Positions 1 through 6,910 of a stretch of DNA of 7,118 nucleotides are shown in pieces. The notes beneath the pieces were generated by a model. That model ran no database searches, had not been told where the DNA came from, and was given only the letters and a program-made list of their open reading frames with translations. Location: the NCBI GenBank assembly GCA_003354225.1, contig PIVH01000195.1, forward strand, positions 1-7,118, read 5' to 3'. How positions within the stretch are numbered: the stretch's first letter is position 1; the number at the start of each line of letters is the position of its first letter. The DNA comes from Globobulimina sp. Its lineage: Eukaryota > Foraminifera > Rotaliida. The translations under genes were made by a program, and so were the position numbers.

Positions 1-1
1 G

Positions 2-40
2 GATGATGATGACAGAGAGAATGTCGACATTTCAAAATAA
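2..40 (+). CDS. possible C-terminal end of an upstream gene
   Basis: From base 2 an open frame reads an acidic tail (four Asp, then RENVDISK) and stops at TAA 38-40. An AATAAA overlaps the stop at 36-41, as also happens at the stop of the gene ending at 3707. This fits the last 12 codons of a gene entering from the left, but such a short frame can be chance. No function can be given. Confidence 0.25.
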   Translation, partial: DDDDRENVDISK

Positions 41-134
41 AGAATCAGCCTACGAAACAATAGCTTTCTGATGAACGGAGAGTTACTGAGTTAGTGAAAA
101 AAACTTTTTAAGTATTTTAAATCCATGTCTTGTG

Positions 135-142
135 TATAAATA
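135..142 (+). promoter_or_regulatory. TATA box of the sulfotransferase-like gene
   Basis: TATAAATA lies 52 bp upstream of the ATG at 187, a spacing that allows transcription to start about 25-30 bp downstream and leaves a short 5' leader. The gene at 1479 has a similar box at similar distance. The call rests on motif and position only, and AT-rich DNA produces such strings by chance. Confidence 0.45.
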
Positions 143-186
143 TTTAAGCTATAACAAGAGTTTTGCCCGACGGCTGTCTACGCGTA

Positions 187-1361
187 ATGTGTCTAAAGTA
201 CATTAATAAACGCAATGCATTATTTGTTGCAGTGGCTGGATTTATTTTATCTTCGCTTTATTATTATAATGTGTACACGTGCCCAACCTCTCTGTCTGTG
301 GAATTAATTGAGAATAATGAGGCTGCGACACCCGCAATTATCTGCAATATCTTATTTCCAGATAGAGTTTGTTATTTCCCTCATCACAAAACAGGCGTTA
401 TAGTAACCAGAGTGATATTTATGAGGACCATATTTGGTTCGTATTGTAAATATCACTCTACCCAATCAATAAAATATTTACGCTGCGTGGATAATAAAAA
501 ATCAATTGATATAGAAACGTCTCCATCGGAGATGAGAAAACTATCAATGTTGAATGTAACAAATAAGAATACGGCATTGCTTTTCCATATGACGAGAGAC
601 CCTGTTTCCACAGTAATATCTGGCTATTATTATCATTTAACGGCCTCTGAAAGGTTCCTTAATGGCGACTATTCAAAGAAAAATATCAATCAAATGTACT
701 CATTTTTTGGTGGACGCTATAAGAATACAACACAAATAAAGAATACTTTGCATTTTTTTATTTGGCAATACCAATAATTTTCAGCTACACTGTTACTGAT
801 TGGAGCAATATAAATTTCTATGGCTTTACAGATTTTATTAAAAACAATATTATCATTAATGAATGCGAAACAAAGATATTGCGTAAAACGGAAAAGGACA
901 ATGCATTGAAATGTGGTTTATATTTGGAAATGATGCGATATTTATTTGTTACTTTTATTGAACAATATGAATATTACAATTTGTTAAATATCAAAAACAA
1001 AAAAACACTGCAAAAGTATGAACTCAAAATGGAAGATTTTATTACAAATTTTGATTTTAATGCTAACCAAATATTGTATGGTTTAAATATGATTGATTCC
1101 ATCCAAAATAGACACAAATTAGCAAAATATTCAACAGCTATTAATATTAGTTTTGAGAGACAGAGTTTGTTTCGGCAAATTAAAAGGAGCGGAGATCCAC
1201 ATTCTGCTCAGAATGCAAAATCTCATCATATTCACATAGGAAGAAATAATTCAATCGCCATTGATGTATTACTAACAGCAAATAATGCTTCCATTTGCCG
1301 TTTATTCAAATATATAACGCCTTTAATTGGTTATGTATGGAAATATACACAATATTGTTAA
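187..1361 (+). CDS. sulfotransferase-like type II membrane protein (two exons proposed)
   Basis: Probable sulfotransferase, which would move sulfate from PAPS to a carbohydrate or similar acceptor in the Golgi. The ATG at 187 is chosen; the same frame extends upstream only to a TTG at 163. Residues 1-9 are short and basic, 10-27 are a hydrophobic signal anchor, and the rest would be lumenal, with Asn-X-Thr sites near residues 123 and 180. Residues 64-77 (FPHHKTGVIVTRVI) match the 5'-phosphosulfate loop. Residues 136-150 (TRDPVSTVISGYYYH) match the 3'-phosphate motif, with Arg137 and Ser145 eight apart as in the family. The frame stops at 775-777, and the C-terminal half lies in another frame to TAA 1359-1361. 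Removing the proposed 696-784 intron gives about 361 residues, normal for carbohydrate sulfotransferases. A single-base frameshift is the alternative. The acceptor substrate cannot be told. Confidence 0.68.
696..784 (+). other. predicted 89-bp spliceosomal intron
   Basis: The donor GTACTC begins at 696. The acceptor is a T-rich tract ending AATTTTCAG at 784. The length of 89 leaves remainder 2 on division by 3, which is exactly what is needed to bring the frame of exon 1 (stopping at 777) into that of exon 2 (open to 1361). Of the GT pairs I checked between 600 and 784, only this one satisfies that rule with this acceptor. The donor is weak compared with GTAAGT. The alternative is an indel in the T7 run at 753-759, within the 723-774 stretch open in both frames. 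Confidence 0.5.
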
Positions 1362-1382
1362 CTTAAACCACGTGACTTAAAC
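1361..1382 (+). promoter_or_regulatory. direct repeat flanking a CACGTG box
   Basis: ACTTAAAC occurs at 1361-1368 and again at 1375-1382, separated by the palindrome CACGTG (E-box/G-box type) at 1369-1374. It lies about 60 bp upstream of the TATA box at 1440 and touches the stop codon of the preceding gene. It could be an upstream activator site of the Cys-rich gene. No independent support is visible. Confidence 0.25.
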
Positions 1383-1439
1383 TACTTAATTCTTGCGATG
1401 CTTAAGTTTTCCATTTGTGTGCCTTAGTTAGTACTGAAG

Positions 1440-1447
1440 TATAAAAA
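1440..1447 (+). promoter_or_regulatory. TATA box of the Cys-rich protein gene
   Basis: TATAAAAA lies 39 bp upstream of the ATG at 1479. The stretch between is G-poor and A/C-rich, as expected of a very short leader. The whole intergenic gap is only 117 bp, so the core promoter must lie here unless transcription begins inside the previous gene. Confidence 0.5.
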
Positions 1448-1478
1448 CCTCAAAACATACACAATTCAGCACATACAC

Positions 1479-3707
1479 ATGGAGTCTTCATATTATTCGT
1501 TATATAAGCTCAATAACAAACATTTGAACCAGAAGATTCAAAAAAAATTCAAAAATTCTCATAAAAAGAAAAAGAAATCTCAGTGGCAGTCTGCAAATAA
1601 AAGCAAATCATCCAATAAACAACAAGTACAGCAACAATGCATCAAATTAAAATACAAATCATCAGACATATTGGCCCTGAATGAATATATAAAACCAAAC
1701 CCAAATTATGAACCGCCGCATATTACAACACACGCAAATTATTATCATCTCAAACAACTGTTGAAATATACAAAAAAGAAGAAAAGAAACAGAATTAATA
1801 AAAAAACATCTAAAAATAACACAAAACACAGTAATGACTGTAATGAATATAAATTATACAATGAAACATATTTATTATCAAACAATAACTGTAAATGGAT
1901 GAAATTCGCAAATGGCAAATTTTTCAACTCATCATTTTATATTTTTAACCGTGATGATGATATCCATTCCATTGAAATTATAAAAAGAGAACAACATCAA
2001 AATGTACGTTGCATCACATTTTTTTTGCAAAATCTGGTGGAAGAAATATACTCAGCTTCACATATTATTTTATCCCAAGATATTGCCTTTGTTATCGGCG
2101 AATTTTGCCGCGGATATTTAACAGAGAAATGTTATAATATAAAATGCAATAAATATGTAAACTTTTTCTACGAAGATAGATACAATGAAAGCAATACATA
2201 TTTTTCTTTATCGCATAACTTTGAAGAAAATAATATTGTTTATTGTTCAAATTGCTTTTCTGATGAAAACATTTGTGTTTTGAATAAATGTGAATGCGGT
2301 AAAACTGATTTTAATCATCAATTCAACAAATATCTGTGTTATAACTATACGGAGAATACATCCGAGACTATGATAATTATCGACGAGTTTAAATGTGAAT
2401 GTAATGGGCATAAATTACGATGTGGCCGACATTTAAAATGTAAACAATGCGGTTTAAGTCCGTGTAATGAGTGTGAGCTCTTTGGGTGGAATATTAACGA
2501 AAACGGTTTATGTTTAAAATGTGATGGGAAGCATGCATTGATTGAATGTGAGGGATGTTTTCATATTTTCGACGAAAAGAAAATGAATCGATGCATTTTA
2601 TGCCAAACACGTTATTGTAATGGTGTAAAATGGAAAGAATTAAATCTAAACAAAGAAAAATTAAGTATTAAATATGATGGATATTTGCGTGAATATGAAT
2701 GTGAATGCAATGGATGGAAAGAAAAATATTTTGATGGTGCACATAATTTATGGCATCCATTATATGCGAAATGGAAAAGAAGAATGGAATTGAAAGCAAT
2801 TAATAAATGTATTATTGATAAAAAGTTAAAATGTATCGAATGTAATGAGTTATTTGCAGTTTGTAATGAATGTGATGTTTTTGATGAAGATAAGTTTATT
2901 ATTTGTAATAAATGTTGGATACATAATAAAAAAGAATGTAATTTGTGTAATACAGAGCTTATTCAGTGCTATGACGTCGATATAGATGATATTATTTGTG
3001 ATGGATATAAAAAAAAGAAATTGGATAATATGATACAAAGAGAATGTATTGAATGTGATAAATGTTATGATATTTGTTCTGAATGTTATGATGGAAATTA
3101 TGGGGACTTTTTTGGTTTGTTTTTATGTTCAAAATGCAAAGAAAATAATAAACGGAATTGTGTGTATTGTAATGATGATTATTTTAATCATATTTTATGG
3201 GATAAAATAATGGGAAATAAAGGGGATAAATTTGCGCATTTTATGGATGATATAAAATGTAAAAATAAAAAATGTAAACGTTATGTCAATGATATTTGTA
3301 ATAAGTGTTACGATTTAAATAAAGGAGAATGTGTTAAATGTGTAAATGATGGAATTTGCATTCAATGCAATGATAAAATAATGAATTATCATAAAAATAA
3401 TGGATATCAATCATTATGTTATTTATGCTTTAATCAATTGCAACATTCATTTTTATTGAAACGAAATAGTTGTTTTAAGAGCAATGTAATTGATAAAAAA
3501 TGGAAAAACAGTCGTTCTCAAAAGAAAAGAAAGGGTAATTTTATTAAAAAGAAACAAAGAAAAAGCAGATTAAATAAAGATGGTAAATTTGTATATCACA
3601 TTGAATATAATGGGAAAAATAAATATGAATTTGGAGCAATTACTGTTTCCTCAAAATGGAAAAAATATAAAAAATCAAGCAATAAACGAAGATTTTTAAC
3701 AAAATAA
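1479..3707 (+). CDS. 742-residue cysteine-rich CxxC-knuckle protein, family not recognised
   Basis: An intact single-exon frame from ATG 1479, 39 bp after a TATA box, to TAA 3705-3707. Residues 1-120 are basic, rich in Lys, Asn and Gln, with runs at 29-33 and 99-109 that resemble nuclear localisation signals. Residues 195-227 form a hydrophobic segment running into a CX4C pair, loosely F-box-like. Residues 256-650 hold about nineteen CxxC pairs. Positions 452-490 and 523-564 share one module: CxxC, six residues, CxxC, ten or thirteen, CxxC, seven, CxxC. The phrase CECNG recurs at 306-310 and 408-412. The tail (673-738) is again strongly basic. This suggests a multi-zinc protein that may bind nucleic acid or act as a RING/treble-clef-type scaffold; that is inference. 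There is no predicted signal peptide or membrane segment. The early part is A/C-biased on this strand and the later part G/T-biased. Confidence 0.85.
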   Translation: MESSYYSLYKLNNKHLNQKIQKKFKNSHKKKKKSQWQSANKSKSSNKQQVQQQCIKLKYKSSDILALNEYIKPNPNYEPPHITTHANYYHLKQLLKYTKKKKRNRINKKTSKNNTKHSNDCNEYKLYNETYLLSNNNCKWMKFANGKFFNSSFYIFNRDDDIHSIEIIKREQHQNVRCITFFLQNLVEEIYSASHIILSQDIAFVIGEFCRGYLTEKCYNIKCNKYVNFFYEDRYNESNTYFSLSHNFEENNIVYCSNCFSDENICVLNKCECGKTDFNHQFNKYLCYNYTENTSETMIIIDEFKCECNGHKLRCGRHLKCKQCGLSPCNECELFGWNINENGLCLKCDGKHALIECEGCFHIFDEKKMNRCILCQTRYCNGVKWKELNLNKEKLSIKYDGYLREYECECNGWKEKYFDGAHNLWHPLYAKWKRRMELKAINKCIIDKKLKCIECNELFAVCNECDVFDEDKFIICNKCWIHNKKECNLCNTELIQCYDVDIDDIICDGYKKKKLDNMIQRECIECDKCYDICSECYDGNYGDFFGLFLCSKCKENNKRNCVYCNDDYFNHILWDKIMGNKGDKFAHFMDDIKCKNKKCKRYVNDICNKCYDLNKGECVKCVNDGICIQCNDKIMNYHKNNGYQSLCYLCFNQLQHSFLLKRNSCFKSNVIDKKWKNSRSQKKRKGNFIKKKQRKSRLNKDGKFVYHIEYNGKNKYEFGAITVSSKWKKYKKSSNKRRFLTK

Positions 3708-3782
3708 ATATTTTTCAATACAAACTTTTGTTTTGATGCGGTGTACGTTTATTTCTGCATTGTATTAAAAAAAATAAATAAA
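3703..3782 (+). terminator. poly(A) signals after the Cys-rich gene
   Basis: AATAAA occurs at 3703-3708, overlapping the stop codon, and again at 3773-3778 and 3777-3782. The stretch between is T- and GT-rich, as downstream elements often are. The pair near 3773 is the more usual distance past a stop. Such hexamers are common in AT-rich DNA. Confidence 0.4.
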
Positions 3783-4000
3783 TTGAATTGATTTAATTTC
3801 GACAGATGTAATAATACAACGATTGTGGTGTGGTATATTGATCATATTGTACCCCCAAGACTAGCCCCCTACTACTACTAATTCCTAATTTAGCTAAGCT
3901 ACCTACTTCATCCCTTAGTCACAGATTCAAGGAATACCATAATTGGTGCGTCGACCGTTCCTAATTGATCGAACGGAGAGAAAGAACCATAATATTAGCT
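3783..4000. other. gene-free stretch, possible retrotransposon LTR or leader
   Basis: No ORF of note. Composition changes from very AT-rich to pyrimidine-rich near 3850, with C runs and a short (TAC) run around 3870-3880. A TAGCT-A-AGCTA inverted repeat sits at 3891-3901. A hairpin-capable pair, CCGTTC at 3955-3960 and GAACGG at 3971-3976, has a 10-base loop. The change in composition may mark the left edge of the retroelement, but I could not find TG...CA ends or a target-site duplication. Confidence 0.3.
3944..3961 (+). promoter_or_regulatory. weak candidate primer-binding site
   Basis: TGGTGCGTCGACCGTTCC begins with TGG, the complement of a tRNA CCA end, and lies in a plausible position ahead of gag. 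Against it, the implied tRNA lacks the expected invariant C at the start of the T-stem 3' strand, and no clear LTR end precedes it. gag is also about 500 bp away, which is long. Confidence 0.22.
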
Positions 4001-4138
4001 ATGAGTGAAAAGAATAAAAACAATAATTGGAATAAGGACTTCAAAAAGAAATTAACTGTATGTCATAAAATATTTATGGCTCTATCTCAAATTCTGCACC
4101 GAGCTCACGCTCACCCAAATGAACTATCGACTGCATGA
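4001..4138 (+). CDS. 45-residue small ORF of unknown function
   Basis: ATG 4001 to TGA 4136-4138 encodes a small basic protein. The N-terminal half is rich in Lys and Asn, and the second half forms a possible amphipathic helix (CHKIFMALSQILHRAHAH). It begins 40 bp after the candidate primer-binding site, which is where a gag could start, so it may be a remnant of the element's N-terminus, cut off from the rest by the repeat array. It could equally be a chance ORF. It does not resemble a family I know. Confidence 0.2.
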   Translation: MSEKNKNNNWNKDFKKKLTVCHKIFMALSQILHRAHAHPNELSTA

Positions 4139-4154
4139 CATTTCTGACTGGCCA

Positions 4155-4343
4155 AGTGCTCTCATAGCATGTTAGAGGTGTCTATGCCCCTTTTTTGAAC
4201 AACACACGCGTAACGAAAACGTTATACGTATGAAGCTGTTGACGCGCTCAAAGTAGCACTTTTCTAAACAACACGCGCTCAAAGTAGCACAATTATTTCT
4301 ATGCTCTAAATAGCATAAATTACATACGCGCTCAAAGAAGCAA
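4155..4343. repeat. degenerate tandem array, unit about 26-31 bp
   Basis: Two identical 18-base copies, ACGCGCTCAAAGTAGCAC, lie at 4242-4259 and 4273-4290. A third lies at 4326-4342 (ACGCGCTCAAAGAAGCA). A diverged copy, ATGCTCTAAATAGCAT, lies at 4301-4316, and a further one, GTGCTCTCATAGCATG, near 4156-4171. The shared GCTC core gives steps of 31, 26 and 27. The spacer element (T-rich, then AACAACACACGCG) is also repeated, at about 4190-4210 and 4260-4277. This could be LTR or leader enhancer-type repeats, or a local minisatellite. It contains no gene. Confidence 0.7.
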
Positions 4344-4402
4344 GGGTACCCTCACGGCTATAAACCGTTTTTAAAATAAAAATTTCACGCGTTAATGCAT
4401 GA

Positions 4403-4418
4403 ATTTGAACGTTCAAAT
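4403..4418. repeat. perfect 16-bp palindrome
   Basis: ATTTGAACGTTCAAAT is identical to its own reverse complement. It lies 22 bp upstream of the ATG at 4440 in the leader of the gag remnant. It could bind a dimeric protein or form a small cruciform. AT-rich DNA yields palindromes, but 16 perfect bases with a GAACGTTC core is more than usual. Confidence 0.5.
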
Positions 4419-4450
4419 ATATTAAATTTAAAAATAAATATGAATAGAAT

Positions 4451-5213
4451 TTGGTGGAACAAAATAAAGAATTAATATTAGAAAATCAAAGGCACACCAA
4501 ATTGCTTAGTGATGCCTTATTACAAAATCATAATAATCCATCAAAAACACCCGATTATACGCAATATATATATGAAAAAAGCATATTGGATCGGTTTGCG
4601 GTGAAATTCCCGGCGGATAATGCCGATGTCTTCGAGTATTTCACTCGCATCGACCTCTATACAGTGAAAAATCAGAATGTGATGCATCGACTCCTGTTCG
4701 GTAATGTGATTAAATCCTTACCACGATCTCGATTGGAGGAATGGCTCATTTATCGTAATGCGCAGCTCCATGATAAGATTGAAGAGGATCATAACTTTGG
4801 CATATTGTCGGTGGCGGAACAGGCTGCCATTCGTACGGAATATTTGGGCACCATAAACACCTTCGATGTGTATAAAAATTGGATATTATCCATGTTTACC
4901 ATGATCGCTGATCATACGACATTTGATTCGTTGTTCCAATGCATTAATATCCGATATCATGAGAACCCGACGGCTTTGCTACGACGCCTTCAACAATATT
5001 TCATACAAAAAGGAGGAAATTCCACGTTATGACCTGAAAACCGCTGTGAATGCATCGAAATCATTGGCAGAGCTCCAAAAATATCGCAGTGGTAATAAAC
5101 TCTCTGATTCGCAGAATGCCAAATTATTCGCGGTGATTCAGGATATCACCAGGCAGCGTCCCCGAAAGGATAAGAAGTGGTGGCGACGACATAAGGACCA
5201 AGGTACACAATAA
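4451..5213 (+). pseudogene. gag: gag (capsid) remnant, frameshifted
   Basis: Structural protein of the element, which would assemble the virus-like particle. The first frame runs from 4451 to TGA 5030-5032 (about 193 codons). It has no in-frame ATG near its start: a TAG lies just upstream, and ATG 4440 is in another frame. It opens with a short polar coiled-coil-like helix. The later part is helical, with a Trp in EEWLIYRNAQL and an ENPTALLRRLQQYF segment of the kind seen at the end of Ty3/gypsy capsid domains. A second frame continues the protein from about 5007-5020 to TAA 5211-5213 and ends in a basic tail (RPRKDKKWWRRHKDQ). An A5 run at 5007-5011 is the likely indel site. No CCHC zinc knuckle is seen, so the basic tail may serve for RNA binding. 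Confidence 0.65.
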
Positions 5214-6320
5214 AACCAATCCACATACAACCGATATAGACATTGATGATCCTGAATATATTCGCTTCATTAATGATATATACTCCGATGTACCTGACGC
5301 CAACCACTTGCTCCTACAACCCTCGAATTATAGTTATCATTCCAATGACGACGTTCTGTCTGATGGTGACGCCGTTGATATGGACATAGACGAGGATGAT
5401 GATGGAAAATCACCCTCCAATGTAAGTATCGATGTGCATGTATTTTTAGATAGCGATTTTGTCCAATCTGACGATGATGACTACCATATTAATATGATGG
5501 ATACTATTATTCCCGAACCATATGACCTCACTCCTTCGGTGTCAAATATATTTATGACACATCCTGCGTTCAATACCAATAATAAATTATACCAAGAAGC
5601 CTTGGATTATCATTTTGATCGAAGTCCGATGGATAGGCTCTTATTAATTGATGACGCAGAGGTTACGAATGTGGATCTAATCCATTTACCAATCCGCGAG
5701 GTCGAAATCGATGTAATAACACATGATATTGGCAAAATAGCTGCCTTCGCTGATACCGGGTCCTGAATCCAAGCCATTGGGCCTAACATTGCCAAAAAGT
5801 ATGCCCCACAAATCCAACGTTCTCGAAAAGGAAAGACACTGCACACTGGCAACGGTATCATCGTTACGCATAAATATTTGCCTTTGATTATCAAAGCAAA
5901 GAAGAAAAACATTGAAAATAAATCAAAATATAAAAAGAAGAATAAAGTAAAGTACTTATATTCCAAATTCTGGGTCGTGGAGGAATTGCCAAAACAGCAT
6001 GATTGGTTGGTTGGTGATGCGATGATTCACGAACTCAGATACGAATTAAACCATAAATATGAAACATATGAGCATAAGCCCCAACCCATCGACATATTAT
6101 CCGAGGAACTCGACGATATGGCTTGTATGCGGTATCCAAACGTATTCAAACCGCATATGATCGACTTGGATAAGGTAAAAATATTGAATAAAGGCTTAGA
6201 ATCGTATATAAAGCATAAATTAACAGAATACCAAGATGCGATCGCCAAACATGAATGGGATAGTGGCTCGATACCAGGCACAGAGTTTCCGATGATCCAC
6301 GGAAAGACGGATTTGTCTGC
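5214..6320 (+). pseudogene. pol: pol, protease segment, broken by an in-frame TGA
   Basis: This would cut the Gag-Pol polyprotein. The frame is open from 5137 but is taken as pol after gag ends. A long acidic linker (Asp/Glu-rich, about 5330-5500) precedes the retropepsin domain. The active site AFADTGS lies near 5746-5763, with the catalytic Asp at 5752. TGA 5764-5766 follows at once, and the same frame then continues to about 6320. The C-terminal half keeps the HDWLVGDAMIHELRY segment near 5998-6042, which matches the hydrophobic-Gly motif near the end of retropepsins. Between them is a lysine-rich insert at about 5890-5955, which makes the spacing (about 87 codons) longer than I expect for the family. 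The last part, with TEYQDAIAKHEW near 6223-6258, is the usual N-terminal lead into reverse transcriptase. Confidence 0.75.
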
Positions 6321-6908
6321 ACTGAATATCCGATGCGCGGCACATTGCGGACTGAGGCCAAACGACAAATCCAAGGCATGCTCGATCATAAAATCATATC
6401 CCGTGGTACGTCCAAATATGTCTCGCCCGTATTCATCGTACCGAAGAAGACTGGCGATGTACGCATCGTATTTGATTACCGAATCCTTAATATGATCACC
6501 GAGAAGTTGTATCATCCAATACCTCGCCAGGATCGACTGCTACATCGGTTTAAAGGTAAAAAGTATATCACATCGCTGGATATGAAGGGAGGTTATTGGC
6601 ACATACCGATCAATCCAGAGCATAGAGAGCGTATCGCATTCATTTTTGATGGAAATGTGTACCTATGGAGTGTCATGCCTTTTGGGCCTAAAAATGCGCC
6701 CATGTACTTCCAACAAACTATGCAGGAAATATTTGATGGACTTTATTATGTGTTGGTGTATATTGACGATATCTCCATCGTATCCGAGACCCTCGATGAC
6801 CATAAAAAGCATCTCGACGAAGTATTTGAGCGGATCCAGAAACATGGCATCAAACTACGTATTGATAAATGTATTTGGGGTGCATCTGAAACTGAATATT
6901 TAGGGTTT
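6321..6908 (+). pseudogene. pol: pol, reverse transcriptase catalytic core
   Basis: An RNA/DNA-dependent DNA polymerase that would copy the element's RNA. The reading frame here differs by -1 from the protease segment; the switch lies about 6310-6335. The conserved blocks appear in order: the SPVFIVPKKTGDVRIVFDYR fingers block, motif A (SLDMKGGYWHIPI, catalytic Asp at 6579), motif B (MPFGPKNAPMYFQ from 6675), motif C (YIDD at 6759-6770, the two other catalytic Asp), then a KCIW segment and motif E (EYLGF). All three catalytic Asp are present, and this segment itself has no stop until TAA 6909-6911. YIDD and PFGPKNAP differ from the commonest Ty3/gypsy forms (YLDD, PFGLTNAP). The pattern still fits the Ty3/gypsy and caulimovirid group; the upstream gag and protease with this order favour Ty3/gypsy. 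Confidence 0.92.
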
Positions 6909-6910
6909 TA

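Noticed and set aside
95-122. A-run/T-run pair as a bacterial-type terminator
   Set aside because: There is no GC stem and the genome is eukaryotic in character; it is an ordinary AT-rich stretch.
163-186. N-terminal extension of the sulfotransferase from a TTG
   Set aside because: TTG starts are rare in eukaryotic nuclear genes. The ATG at 187 gives a standard type II anchor close to the N-terminus.
1745-3038. Minus-strand ORFs opposite the Cys-rich gene
   Set aside because: Their Phe/Ile/Leu-rich content is just the complement of Lys/Asn-rich coding sequence.
3955-3976. Hairpin as part of a tRNA gene
   Set aside because: The 6-bp stem with a 10-base loop lacks the other arms and internal promoter boxes of a tRNA on either strand.
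4242-4343. CRISPR-like repeat array
   Set aside because: Repeats are few, unequal in spacing and decayed, the spacers resemble each other, and the context is eukaryotic with no cas genes.
5764-5766. TGA read as selenocysteine or as a reassigned codon
   Set aside because: A retropepsin needs no selenocysteine here, Trp is encoded by TGG throughout, and TGA also appears to end other frames; a point mutation is simpler.
5610-6515. Minus-strand ORFs of up to 162 codons opposite pol
   Set aside because: They lie antisense to clear protease and RT sequence and show no recognisable domain; they are shadows of the coding strand.
6646-6903. Second ORF of 85 codons overlapping the RT core
   Set aside because: It is in another frame across motifs B to E, which are plainly coding in the main frame.
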